A model generated the notes under the pieces. That model was not told the origin of the DNA. It saw only the letters and a list, made by a program, of their open reading frames with translations, and made no database searches. Positions 1 to 8,461 of a DNA stretch of 64,000 bases are shown here, piece after piece. Positions within the stretch are counted from its first letter, which is position 1. Every line of letters starts with the position of its first letter. The DNA lies in NCBI GenBank assembly GCA_964370825.1, contig CAYJKY010000015.1:1-64000 (forward strand), read 5' to 3'. The stretch is from CAYJBH01 sp964370825 (GTDB lineage: Bacteria; Bacillota; Clostridia; Oscillospirales; Ruminococcaceae). The translations under genes were made by a program, and so were the position numbers.

Positions 1-56
1 CATTTTGGGTGTCTATTTCCTTTTTTATTTGTCACCTATCTATTGTAACTTAACAC

Positions 57-85
57 TTGACAAGGAATATGCAATAATATATTAT
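57..85 (+). promoter_or_regulatory. Sigma-A promoter of the tyrosine recombinase gene
   Basis: TTGACA at 57-62 and TATTAT at 80-85 are separated by exactly 17 bases. The predicted start of transcription is near 92, leaving a leader of about 44 bases before the ATG at 136. The 50 bases upstream hold nothing else I recognise. Confidence 0.75.
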
Positions 86-135
86 TATGATATATTAATT
101 CATTTTGATTGATTATATGTTAATTCGGATAGTGT

Positions 136-1158
136 ATGAGTAGCTACGTTTTTTCAAAAAGTAATACCTTCAATGACTGCCCGCCCCTGCTGGTGGCTTA
201 TCTTTCTACCCTCGTTTCCATAAAAAATCGCTCCAAAAGAACGGTAAATGCGTATTATATTGACCTTCGCCTTTTTCTACGATATATAGTGCAAAAAAGA
301 GCCGGCAATTTTAGCGGAGCAATAGATAACGGATGTGATATTACCAAACTGGATGAGAAATTTTTCGCCGGAATTACCAAGCTTGAAATACTTCAATTTA
401 TGAATTTTCTCGCCTTTGACCGTGAAACAATTGAGGGCAAGAACTCCGGAATCGGTGCTACAGCAAGAGCAAGGAAGCTATCAGCAATAAAGGGTTTTTA
501 TAAATATCTGGTTATCGACTCCGGGGTGCTATCTGTCAACCCGGTCAAGGATATCGAAACCCCAAAGATACAAAGGTCACTACCTAAACATCTTTCGCTG
601 GATGAGAGTAAGCAACTGCTTGCCGGAGATGAGGTATTAGACGCACGAATTTATTGCATACTCATTCTGTTTCTTAACTGCGGTATGCGTCTTTCGGAGC
701 TCTGCGGAATTAATATAAGCGACATACGATCCGACCAGCTCAAGGTTTTAGGTAAAGGAAATAAGGAAAGAACAGTCTATCTAAATAGATCCTGCATTGA
801 AGCTATCGACGCATACAAGGAAGAACGTATTAAGATAGAAAACATTATCGATGAAGATGCTCTTTTTATCAGCCCACGTACACGCAAAAGGCTTACCGGA
901 CGGCGTATACAGCAGATTATAGCACAAAGTTTAAAAAAAGCCGGGCTGGATAACCAGGGATATTCGGCTCATAAGCTAAGGCATACCGCTGCAACCTTGC
1001 TATATAGATATGGCGGTGCTGATATGCTTGCACTAAAAGAAATACTCGGTCACGAACATGTGTCCACAACCGAGATTTATACTCATATTTCGGATGAACA
1101 GCTAAGAAAAGTAATTGCTTCCTCTCCACTTGCCGACTTTTCTCCAAAAAAAAGTTAG
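136..1158 (+). CDS. Tyrosine recombinase, XerC/XerD type
   Basis: A 340-residue site-specific recombinase that cuts and rejoins DNA through a phosphotyrosine intermediate. The N-terminal SAM-like DNA-binding domain covers about residues 15-140. The catalytic domain shows Arg185 in GMRLSEL, His279 and Arg282 in HKLRH, His306 in LGHEH and the nucleophile Tyr315 in TTEIYTH, so all key residues are present. It is 30-40 residues longer than Bacillus or E. coli XerC/XerD, with an insertion near residues 52-80. No prophage or integron genes lie next to it, so a housekeeping role in resolving chromosome dimers is likelier than an element-specific integrase. An integrase whose element lies left of the window cannot be excluded. 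The Shine-Dalgarno is weak. The 3' end overlaps the convergent ABC-F gene by 4 bases. Confidence 0.88.
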   Translation: MSSYVFSKSNTFNDCPPLLVAYLSTLVSIKNRSKRTVNAYYIDLRLFLRYIVQKRAGNFSGAIDNGCDITKLDEKFFAGITKLEILQFMNFLAFDRETIEGKNSGIGATARARKLSAIKGFYKYLVIDSGVLSVNPVKDIETPKIQRSLPKHLSLDESKQLLAGDEVLDARIYCILILFLNCGMRLSELCGINISDIRSDQLKVLGKGNKERTVYLNRSCIEAIDAYKEERIKIENIIDEDALFISPRTRKRLTGRRIQQIIAQSLKKAGLDNQGYSAHKLRHTAATLLYRYGGADMLALKEILGHEHVSTTEIYTHISDEQLRKVIASSPLADFSPKKS

Positions 1159-3014
1159 TCATCCTCGTCTATCAGCTCGTCCCATTCGAGATATGCATCA
1201 TCGTGCCTTTTGTGTGCATCCTCAATCTGTCTTGCAAGCTCCGCCAGCCTTCCGTGATTTGTACTTATATCGGGGTTTTGCATCTCGGCAGTCAGCTCAG
1301 CAATCAATTTTTCAGAAGATTCAAGCTCCATCTCAACCTCACGCAGTCGCTGTCTTGCGGCTGCTCTTTTTTTCCTATCCTCTGCCTTGTTTTTTACCGT
1401 CTCCTTAACAGGGGTTGTTGGTGCATCTTGCTTTGCACCAAACCACCGAGACATATCGTCATATCTTTCAAAGCGGGTAAGTTTTTTATCCTTTATATAA
1501 TATATAGGACAATCTAACCTTGTCATTAAATAGCGATCATGCGAAACTATGAGAAGAGTTCCTTCGTATCCGCACAGCGCCTCGGTCAGGCTTTCATGGG
1601 TAAATAGGTCAAGATGGTTGGTAGGCTCGTCCATCATTAAAAAATTGGACCGTTCCAGTGTCATTTCAGCAAGTCTCAACCTAGCCGACTCACCTCCGGA
1701 AAGGGTTGTGCAATCGGCAAACACCTCGTCACCCCTAAACATAAATTTAGCGAGTAGGTCTCTCGCCTCCTGCTCAGTAAATTTAGGTCTCAACGCCCTA
1801 ATTGCATCAATAACCCTTCCGGATCTCAGCTGTTGATGTTGTCGAAAGATGGATAGCTCTGTTCCTATTCCGAACCTTATACTACCTGTGGACTTATGTT
1901 CCTGTGCAAGTGCCCTTAATAAAGTAGATTTTCCGGAGCCGTTCTCGCCGGCAAGGATAATCTTTTCCTGCTTTAGCATACTAAAGTCAACGTCATCTAT
2001 CAGCTGTTTTTCTCCAGCTGAGATATAGAGGTTTTTACATGTCAAAACCTCCTTGTATGGCTCACTGCATATATCAAACCCAAATTTCAATCTGTTGGTT
2101 TTTATCTTCGGTCTATCGGCTATTGTAAGTTTTGCAAGCTGTTTTTCACGACTTTTTGCCATCTTTGCGGTGGAAGCTCTAACCTTGTTTCTCGCAATGT
2201 AATCCTCTAATTTTTTTGCCGTCTTAACATCGGCGTCATGTTGCTTTTGTTGTAAATCAAAGCCGGCGTTTTTCTCTTCAACATAGTTTTCAAACCGTCC
2301 TTTGAAAATCTCAACCTTACCGTCCTCAATTTCCCAGATGATATTACACACATTGTCGATATATGCACGATCATGTGTCACCGAAATAATAGACCCTTTA
2401 AAGCGCATTAGCTCCTGCTCTAAAAAGGATATTGTCGCAAAATCCAGATGGTTCGTCGGCTCATCCAGCAGCAGAACATCCGGGGCATTTAATAGTAGTT
2501 TAGCAAGACGAAGCCTTGTTGCCTCACCGCCCGAAAGGATTGCGGTTTTTCTTTCGTTATAACTTTTGTCAAAACCAAATCCGTTAAGCAGGACATTTAT
2601 CCTTGTATCAGCATTATAGTAGTCACTTGCGAGAACAATCCGTTCTGCCCTATCGTGTTCGGCTATAAGTTCGGCATTGTTGTGGTCATTCGCCATGAGC
2701 TGTTCAATCTCACGCATTCTTTCAACTGCCTGCCTTGCAAAGCTGTAGGCAGATTTCATCTCGCTTAATACTGTACTGCCCTCGACGAAATCGTTGTGTT
2801 GTGAGAGATAGCCTATTCTAAGTCCTTTAGCAATATGGAGCTCGCCATCGTCCCGATAGTATTCGCCGGTTAATATTTTCAGTAATGTAGTTTTTCCGGC
2901 TCCGTTCTGACCAATAATCGCAATGCGGTCACCCGCCGAAACTATTGCATTTACCCCGCTTAGGATTTCATTGGAACCGAATCCTTTTTTAATTTCATTG
3001 AGTTGTATTATCAT
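1155..3014 (-). CDS. ABC-F family ATPase (YdiF/Uup-like, ribosome-associated)
   Basis: A soluble protein with two ABC ATPase domains and no membrane segment, the layout of ABC-F factors that act on the ribosomal E site. The first domain has Walker A GQNGAGKT, signature LSGGE and Walker B ending DEPTNHLD. The second has GENGSGKS, LSGGE and DEPTNHLD. Both domains look catalytically complete. The linker near residues 240-310 is basic, and the last 80 residues form a charged coiled coil as in the YdiF/Uup branch. Translation probably starts at MIIQLNEIKK (3014); an ATG at 3029 is possible. It is the last gene of a minus-strand unit and overlaps the end of the hydrolase gene. I cannot tell a housekeeping factor from an antibiotic-protection factor by reading alone. 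Confidence 0.88.
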   Translation of the reverse strand: MIIQLNEIKKGFGSNEILSGVNAIVSAGDRIAIIGQNGAGKTTLLKILTGEYYRDDGELHIAKGLRIGYLSQHNDFVEGSTVLSEMKSAYSFARQAVERMREIEQLMANDHNNAELIAEHDRAERIVLASDYYNADTRINVLLNGFGFDKSYNERKTAILSGGEATRLRLAKLLLNAPDVLLLDEPTNHLDFATISFLEQELMRFKGSIISVTHDRAYIDNVCNIIWEIEDGKVEIFKGRFENYVEEKNAGFDLQQKQHDADVKTAKKLEDYIARNKVRASTAKMAKSREKQLAKLTIADRPKIKTNRLKFGFDICSEPYKEVLTCKNLYISAGEKQLIDDVDFSMLKQEKIILAGENGSGKSTLLRALAQEHKSTGSIRFGIGTELSIFRQHQQLRSGRVIDAIRALRPKFTEQEARDLLAKFMFRGDEVFADCTTLSGGESARLRLAEMTLERSNFLMMDEPTNHLDLFTHESLTEALCGYEGTLLIVSHDRYLMTRLDCPIYYIKDKKLTRFERYDDMSRWFGAKQDAPTTPVKETVKNKAEDRKKRAAARQRLREVEMELESSEKLIAELTAEMQNPDISTNHGRLAELARQIEDAHKRHDDAYLEWDELIDEDD

Positions 3015-3945
3015 GGTTGTTGTGTGCATTAATCCAGCCTATCAGCTGGTCAAATACCTCTTCCTTATTAATCTCGTTGTGTAGTTCGTGTCTCGCATCA
3101 GGATAAAGCTTTAAGCTTAAATCCTTTATCCCGGTTTTTTGGTAAAGTGTATATGCTTCTATCACACCGGAACCGAAAAGGCCGACCGGATCCTCCTCGC
3201 CGCTTATAAAGATAATCGGCAAAGATTTTGGCGTCTTTCGTACATTGCTAAGCTTATTCGCCTTGTTGTTTATGGTGAAAAGTTCCATTAATGCCGAGGC
3301 AGTAAATTTAAAGGTGCATTTTTTATCCGCCATATATCTATCGACAACTTCGGGATCCCTCGTAAGCCAATCCATAGTGGTACGTGGATTTTTAATTTTA
3401 ACACAAAAGTTTCTGAATGCAAGATCATTAAGCATATCGGAATATGCGTGGTCTCCCTTTGTTGAGGTAATAAAATCGGCAAGCCTTACAGCAAAGCCGC
3501 TGAGTGGATTAGGTCCACCGGTTCCGCTTATTATTAAACCATCCGGCAATGTATCATATGTGTAACAAAAAACACGTGCAAAAAAACTGCCCATACTGTG
3601 ACCGAACATAAAAAAAGGGAGATTTCCATATCTTTTTTTGCTATCGTCAAACAGGTTTTTTATATCACTTAGCAAGTATTGATGGCTACCCTTTTTCCCA
3701 AAATATCCATCCTTCCCTCCCATGTCGGAGGTTTTTCCATGCCCCAGATGATCGTGTCCCACAACAATGTATCCGACGTTGCACAATAAATTTGCAAAGT
3801 CTCGGTATCGCTCAACGTGCTCGGTCATCCCATGTACAATCTGAACAATACCTACGGCGTGTCCTTTCTCAGGTTCCATTCGATAAACAGCTATGGTATT
3901 TGTACTATCGGATGACGGCATGATGTCTATAACAAACTCGCGCAT
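2995..3945 (-). CDS. Alpha/beta hydrolase, monoacylglycerol lipase/lysophospholipase type
   Basis: A 316-residue serine hydrolase of the 'serine aminopeptidase S33' fold. Visible are the oxyanion-side HGMTEH motif, GHDHLGHGKT, the nucleophile elbow GHSMGS, a likely catalytic Asp in GEEDPVG and the catalytic His in DARHELHNE. It has no signal peptide, so it is probably cytoplasmic and acts on lipid or other esters. I chose the start at MREFVIDIMP because it matches the family N-terminus and lies 5 bases after the upstream stop. An earlier ATG at 3999 would overlap the dehydrogenase gene by about 50 bases. It is translated between the dehydrogenase and the ABC-F gene. The substrate cannot be told from sequence. 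Confidence 0.85.
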   Translation of the reverse strand: MREFVIDIMPSSDSTNTIAVYRMEPEKGHAVGIVQIVHGMTEHVERYRDFANLLCNVGYIVVGHDHLGHGKTSDMGGKDGYFGKKGSHQYLLSDIKNLFDDSKKRYGNLPFFMFGHSMGSFFARVFCYTYDTLPDGLIISGTGGPNPLSGFAVRLADFITSTKGDHAYSDMLNDLAFRNFCVKIKNPRTTMDWLTRDPEVVDRYMADKKCTFKFTASALMELFTINNKANKLSNVRKTPKSLPIIFISGEEDPVGLFGSGVIEAYTLYQKTGIKDLSLKLYPDARHELHNEINKEEVFDQLIGWINAHNNHDNTTQ

Positions 3946-3950
3946 ATAGT

Positions 3951-4982
3951 TTAAAGCTTTACAGCCGCTTTTACTATCTTGTCCTTGTGATTTGCACATT
4001 GTTCCATTGCATTTTGCAGATCATCAAAATCAAATATATCGGAAACCAAACCTTTAAGAGGCACCTTCCCTGCTGCAACGGCTGCAATGGTCATAGGGTA
4101 GGCGTGACGATAACGGAACACCGTGTTAATGGTAAGTTCCTTGTTGGTAATCTGGCTGGTAAGCAAATTTGAAGATCCGCTGCCACTATACCCGACAAGA
4201 ACAATGTTAGCGCCTTTTTTTACAACCTGTACCGCAGTGTTTACAGCTACTTCAGAGCCAGATGTGTCGATAGCAAGATCGATACCTTCATTGGCTAATA
4301 CCTCTATCACATTCTCCTTTGCACCATTTATAACCTCGTCGGCGCCAAGTTGCAGAGCCTTTTCAAGGCGGTTATCAAGCACATCACTTACTATCACCTT
4401 GGATACGCCCATCGCCTTTAGAGCGAGCATAGATACAAGACCTATGCATCCCGCACCGAAAACAATGGCTGTTTGGCCAACCTCGGCACCTCCCTGCTTT
4501 GCTGCATGAAAACCTATTGCGAGAGGTTCTATCATGGCACCTTCAAGGGTGCTGACATTATCGGGGAGTTTAAAACACTTTACTGCCTCATGTGTCGCAT
4601 ATTCCTGAAAAACACCATCCACCGGTGGTGTCGCAAAAAACACTACGTCTGGGCATAAATTATACTTCCCTTTACGGCAGAATTCACAGTTCCCGCAGGT
4701 TGTACCGGGCTCTAATGCAACTCGATCTCCTATCTTAAGATTGGTAACGTTTGCCCCTGTTTCCATAACCGTTCCGGATGCCTCATGACCCAAAACAAAA
4801 GGAGGCTTTACAATTTTATCTCCGATACGCCCATTTTCAAAATAATGTATATCGCTTCCGCAAATTCCTACATATTCAAGTTTTACCAAAACTTCATTAT
4901 CCTTTGGCTGTGGAATAGGTCTTTCGGTGAACTCAAGCTTTCCTATATCGGTCATTATCGAGACCTTCATGTTTCCTGTCAT
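3951..4982 (-). CDS. Zinc-dependent alcohol/polyol dehydrogenase (sorbitol dehydrogenase-like)
   Basis: A 343-residue medium-chain dehydrogenase that oxidises a secondary alcohol with NAD(P). Catalytic zinc ligands are the Cys of GICGSDIHYF and the His-Glu of LGHEASG. The four structural-zinc cysteines are in CGNCEFCRKGKYNLC. The Rossmann nucleotide site is VFGAGCIGLV. The start at 4982 is fixed by AAGGAG (4989-4994) six bases upstream. A divergent-looking sigma-A promoter lies at 5015-5043. The sequence is of the sorbitol/xylitol dehydrogenase branch, but no sugar-alcohol transporter or kinase is adjacent, so the substrate is open. First gene of a three-gene minus-strand unit with the hydrolase and the ABC-F ATPase. 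Confidence 0.87.
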   Translation of the reverse strand: MTGNMKVSIMTDIGKLEFTERPIPQPKDNEVLVKLEYVGICGSDIHYFENGRIGDKIVKPPFVLGHEASGTVMETGANVTNLKIGDRVALEPGTTCGNCEFCRKGKYNLCPDVVFFATPPVDGVFQEYATHEAVKCFKLPDNVSTLEGAMIEPLAIGFHAAKQGGAEVGQTAIVFGAGCIGLVSMLALKAMGVSKVIVSDVLDNRLEKALQLGADEVINGAKENVIEVLANEGIDLAIDTSGSEVAVNTAVQVVKKGANIVLVGYSGSGSSNLLTSQITNKELTINTVFRYRHAYPMTIAAVAAGKVPLKGLVSDIFDFDDLQNAMEQCANHKDKIVKAAVKL

Positions 4983-5014
4983 TTTAACTCCTTAAGTCGA
5001 AATACAATAAATTC

Positions 5015-5043
5015 ATTTTACTACTATTAAATAAAAAAATCAA
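5015..5043 (-). promoter_or_regulatory. Sigma-A promoter of the polyol dehydrogenase unit
   Basis: Read on the minus strand, TTGATT (5043-5038), a 17-base spacer and TAAAAT (5020-5015) make a good sigma-A promoter, with transcription starting near 5008. It is back to back with the promoter of the VOC gene at 5064-5092. Confidence 0.6.
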
Positions 5044-5063
5044 TATCAATTAATGTTATTTTA

Positions 5064-5092
5064 TAGACAAATTATATTTTTAGATATATAAT
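5064..5092 (+). promoter_or_regulatory. Sigma-A promoter of the VOC-family gene
   Basis: TAGACA at 5064-5069 and a perfect TATAAT at 5087-5092 are 17 bases apart, 30 bases before the ATG at 5122. Confidence 0.65.
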
Positions 5093-5121
5093 AAGAAAAA
5101 ACAAGAAAGGAAACTATATTT

Positions 5122-5526
5122 ATGAATGACATTATTAAGGGAGCAGGATTTCATCACATCGCATTAAGGGTAAACGACTTTGAAAAATCGATGGAATTTT
5201 ACAAAGCACTCGGCTTTAGCTGTAAATTCATGTGGGGAGAAGGCGATGGAAGAATCGCAATGCTTGATATGGGTGACGGAACAATTGTTGAAATTTTTGC
5301 AGGCGGTGCGAACGAGCCTGCAGAGGGAAGATTTTTCCACCTTGCAATTAAGGCGGAGGACATCGAAGCTGCATATAACGTCGCAATTAATGCAGGAGCA
5401 AAACCAAACATAGAACCCAAAATTGTACCGATAGATGATGCAAAACCACACCCGATAAAACTACACATAGCATTCGTGTACGGACTTAACGGCGAGGTGC
5501 TCGAATTTTTCAAGATGGTTGACTGA
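5122..5526 (+). CDS. VOC (glyoxalase/bleomycin-resistance fold) protein
   Basis: A 134-residue single-domain vicinal-oxygen-chelate protein built from two beta-alpha-beta-beta-beta halves. The four positions that usually bind metal are filled: His in FHHIAL, Glu in TIVEIF, His in FFHLAI and Glu in EVLEFF. It could therefore be a metal enzyme such as a lactoylglutathione lyase-like isomerase or an epimerase. The family is too varied for a substrate call. It has its own promoter (5064-5092) and a Shine-Dalgarno AAAGGAA, and is followed by a strong hairpin at 5566-5599, so it is a single-gene transcript. Confidence 0.85.
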   Translation: MNDIIKGAGFHHIALRVNDFEKSMEFYKALGFSCKFMWGEGDGRIAMLDMGDGTIVEIFAGGANEPAEGRFFHLAIKAEDIEAAYNVAINAGAKPNIEPKIVPIDDAKPHPIKLHIAFVYGLNGEVLEFFKMVD

Positions 5527-5565
5527 TAAGTTTATTATATAGTTGTATTTTACACATACATAAAA

Positions 5566-5599
5566 ACAAGCTGACGCTTATTAAAAGGTGTCAGCTTGT
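5566..5599. terminator. Bidirectional Rho-independent terminator
   Basis: A 10-bp perfect stem, ACAAGCTGAC at 5566-5575 with GTCAGCTTGT at 5590-5599, extends inward by a few more pairs. It is flanked by AAAA on the left and TTTT on the right, so it can end transcription of the VOC gene and also of the minus-strand gene at 5736-6356. Confidence 0.8.
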
Positions 5600-5735
5600 T
5601 TTCTACAGGTGATTTTGTAATGAATATCTATTATATGCCCCAACTCATACTACAAGCAACCCAAACATAAAATTACGAGAACAAAATTTGTATGTAAGAA
5701 AAAGTTAACTTGTCAGAAGGTAGGGCAAACCGTAG

Positions 5736-6356
5736 CTACTCTTCACCCAATAACTTGTCAAATTCTGCCATAACATGATTGTAGGTATCCATTGTTATCT
5801 CCGGCATTCCGTCGCCTGTGTTTAGGTCAAGACCTGCCGCCACAAAACCCTCCTGGACTGCCGATTTCAGCTCGGCAAGTAGTTCCGGATTGTCCCCAGC
5901 AATAGAGGTTGCCATCTTTAAGATACGCTCGGAAACCGCCTCAACCGAATATGCTCCACCTTCGGAAATATCGGCAAGTGCTCCCTCAGGAGTTGTCGCA
6001 GGTGTAGGATATGCCGCCTCTACACTGCCGAATATTTCTGTCAGTAGATCGGCAGAGTCGGTGTTAAACTCAAAAACTCCGTCTACTTGTGCCGCCTGGG
6101 TTTTTAGGTTGTTTTGTATCGCATCTGTCATGATGCGAATTGTGGATTCTACTCTTTGCCTGTTAATTTCGTCAACCTGTTCCTTGGTCAGCTTTTTGGG
6201 CGGCTGATATGTTACGCTCTCGGTCGTCTCGCCCTGCTTAACAAAGGTGTCATATCGTTCGGCCTGCAAAGCTTTCACTGAATTCTGGTTCTTCAAATCA
6301 TCATCAGACTTAATGCTGTTTAACGCCGATGTGTTCTGTGTATTTGAAATAATCAT
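5736..6356 (-). CDS. Uncharacterised 206-residue soluble protein
   Basis: I do not recognise a named function. There is no signal peptide or membrane segment. The N-terminal 70 residues are polar and probably disordered (MIISNTQNTSALNSIKSDDD). A helix rich in KEQVDEINRQR follows. The C-terminal 70 residues form a helical block (ERILKMA, NPELLAELKSAVQEGF, TYNHVMAEFDKLL). That block faintly recalls small helical domains of uncharacterised proteins encoded near flagellar or secretion genes, but I would not rely on it. I chose the start at 6356 because GGAAAGGAAAAG lies just upstream; the longer frame to 6398 has no such support. It lies downstream of the ABC exporter with a 106-base gap. Confidence 0.7.
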   Translation of the reverse strand: MIISNTQNTSALNSIKSDDDLKNQNSVKALQAERYDTFVKQGETTESVTYQPPKKLTKEQVDEINRQRVESTIRIMTDAIQNNLKTQAAQVDGVFEFNTDSADLLTEIFGSVEAAYPTPATTPEGALADISEGGAYSVEAVSERILKMATSIAGDNPELLAELKSAVQEGFVAAGLDLNTGDGMPEITMDTYNHVMAEFDKLLGEE

Positions 6357-6462
6357 AGTATATCTTTTCCTTTCCGGTGTGTAAAATATTATACTCAATA
6401 ATATATTACGTCCGAGAATATAAAAACTTTAGTATTAAAAGAAATATTATATTCAAAATGAG

Positions 6463-8205
6463 TTATTCAAATTGAGCGTTATAAAGTGAAAAGTATAATC
6501 CTTTTTTGTCATAGAGTTGTTCATGCGTGCCCATTTCCTCAACGCCTTCGTCGGTCAACACCGCAATTGTATCAGCATTTTTAATGGTTGACATTCGGTG
6601 TGCAATCACAACCGTTGTGCGTCCCTTAGAGAGTTCATTTAACGATTGCTGAATTAGCTGTTCCGTCTGGTTATCCAGTGCCGAAGTAGCCTCATCTAAA
6701 ATAAGTATCGGAGGATTTTTCAGGAATGCTCTCGCAATGCTTATCCTCTGCTTTTGACCGCCTGAAAGTCTTATGCCACGTTCGCCGACATTGGTTTTAT
6801 ATCCATCGGGACAGCTCATGATAAAATCATGTACCTTTGCATGTTTTGCGGCCTCTATTACCTGTGCTTCGGTGGCCGTAGTGTCTCCGTATCTTATGTT
6901 CTCGGCTATGGTACCGGCAAACAAAAAAACATCCTGCTGAACGATTCCTATTGCACTTCTTAGGCTTTTCAACTTAATATCACGTACATCAATGCCGTCC
7001 AGAGTGATATTTCCTGAAATACAGTCGTAAAACCTTGGGATAAGCTGGCATATTGTTGTTTTACCTCCCCCGGAAGGGCCAACGAGTGCAACGGTTTTAC
7101 CGGCGGGAATTTTTAGATCAACATCGTTTAGCACATCCTCTCCTTCATTATAGCTGAAGGAGACCGAATCAAAGGCGATGTCGCCCTTTACATTGCCGAG
7201 TGTGACAGCTTTGGGTGAGTCTGCAATTTCCACCTCGGTATCCATCACCTCTAAAAAGCGCCTAAATCCGCTCATTCCTTGCTCAAACTGCTGTGTAAAG
7301 TTTGTAAGTCGCCTAACAGGTTGTAATATTATATTTATGTAGAGCAGGAAAACAACCAGATCTTCAAGCTGCATAGTATCATAGAAGATGCATAGACCGC
7401 CTATGATTAACACCATTCCGTTAGCAAGGTTTGTAAGGAGCTCCATTCCGCTCATAAAAGTTGCCATGGCATTGTAGGAAAGTTTTTTCGCCCCCTTAAA
7501 CAAGCTGTTTCCGGCAAAAAATTTACCTGCCTCATATTCCTCGTTGGTAAAGGATTGTACAACCCTTATACCGCTGATGCTACTCTCAACCTGTGCATTA
7601 ACATCTCCTATCTTCTCCCTAACCTCTCCGAAAGCTACTTTCATCTTTTTTCGTCTCATTATGGCAAACCATGTTATTATAGGCAAAAAGAACAATATGC
7701 ATAGGGTGAGCCTCCACTCTATATTAAACATTATTATACTCGAACCGAAAAGCATAACCATTGATATAAAAATGTCCTCCGGTCCATGATGCGCAAGTTC
7801 GGTTATGTCAAAAAGATCGTTTAACGTCTTAGACATAATCTGTCCGGTACGATTTTTGTCATAATATTTAAATGACAGCTTTTGAAGATGGCAAAACAAA
7901 TCTTGCCTGATGTCCGCCTCAATATGAACTCCCATCATATGCCCGTAATAGTTAATAAAGTACGTGAAAAGGGCAATGGCGAGATAAATAACAACTAACA
8001 ATAACCCAAGCAGAAAAAGCTCACTCATATCGCCGTTCGGAATGCTTTCTTCGATAATCCTTCTTGTAACAAGCGGAAATGCCAAGCCTAACAACGCAAC
8101 AGACAGTGCACAAAACATATCAAAAACGAACATTCTAAGATGTGGTCTATAGTAGGCCATAAACCTTCTGACTACACCCTTTGAAACAGCTTCACTATCA
8201 TTCAT
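6463..8205 (-). CDS. ABC exporter, fused membrane and ATPase domains (MsbA/BmrA type)
   Basis: A 580-residue half-transporter that should work as a dimer in the cytoplasmic membrane and export lipids, drugs or peptides using ATP. Six membrane segments lie in about residues 20-310, including FDMFCALSVALLGLAF and FLLGLLLVVIYLAIALF. The ATPase domain has Walker A GPSGGGKTT, a Q-loop, signature LSGGQKQRISIARA, Walker B ILILDEATSALD and the H-loop His in VVIAHRMST. It has no N-terminal peptidase domain, so it is not a typical bacteriocin exporter. The start is supported by AAAGGAAC ahead of the ATG. There is no partner half-transporter next to it, which fits a homodimer. The substrate is unknown. 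Confidence 0.9.
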   Translation of the reverse strand: MNDSEAVSKGVVRRFMAYYRPHLRMFVFDMFCALSVALLGLAFPLVTRRIIEESIPNGDMSELFLLGLLLVVIYLAIALFTYFINYYGHMMGVHIEADIRQDLFCHLQKLSFKYYDKNRTGQIMSKTLNDLFDITELAHHGPEDIFISMVMLFGSSIIMFNIEWRLTLCILFFLPIITWFAIMRRKKMKVAFGEVREKIGDVNAQVESSISGIRVVQSFTNEEYEAGKFFAGNSLFKGAKKLSYNAMATFMSGMELLTNLANGMVLIIGGLCIFYDTMQLEDLVVFLLYINIILQPVRRLTNFTQQFEQGMSGFRRFLEVMDTEVEIADSPKAVTLGNVKGDIAFDSVSFSYNEGEDVLNDVDLKIPAGKTVALVGPSGGGKTTICQLIPRFYDCISGNITLDGIDVRDIKLKSLRSAIGIVQQDVFLFAGTIAENIRYGDTTATEAQVIEAAKHAKVHDFIMSCPDGYKTNVGERGIRLSGGQKQRISIARAFLKNPPILILDEATSALDNQTEQLIQQSLNELSKGRTTVVIAHRMSTIKNADTIAVLTDEGVEEMGTHEQLYDKKGLYFSLYNAQFE

Positions 8206-8396
8206 TTTTTACAGTTCCTTTCATTTATAGCCTAATAATTTTAATATATCCACCATCCTATCAATGCATAATATCCATCTTGTGTATTAAAAATACTTGT
8301 TAAATTATGCCCTATTGTATAATTATAGTTGTATGCATTTCATTTGTCAATCGGTATATCTTACGTTCAATTGCTGCGTTCAGGACTCTTAAGACA

Positions 8397-8425
8397 TTGA
8401 CAAAAACGTATAATAGTTATATAAT
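8397..8425 (+). promoter_or_regulatory. Consensus sigma-A promoter of the YibE/F gene
   Basis: TTGACA (8397-8402), a 17-base spacer and TATAAT (8420-8425) match the sigma-A consensus perfectly. The rest of the 256-base gap 8206-8461 shows nothing I can name. Confidence 0.85.
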
Positions 8426-8461
8426 CATCGTCAGTACTATTTTATAAATAAGGACTTCTTA

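Noticed and set aside
1..1158. Left end as a prophage or integrative element border
   Set aside because: Only a Xer-like recombinase is seen, with no phage, conjugation or att-like repeats in view.
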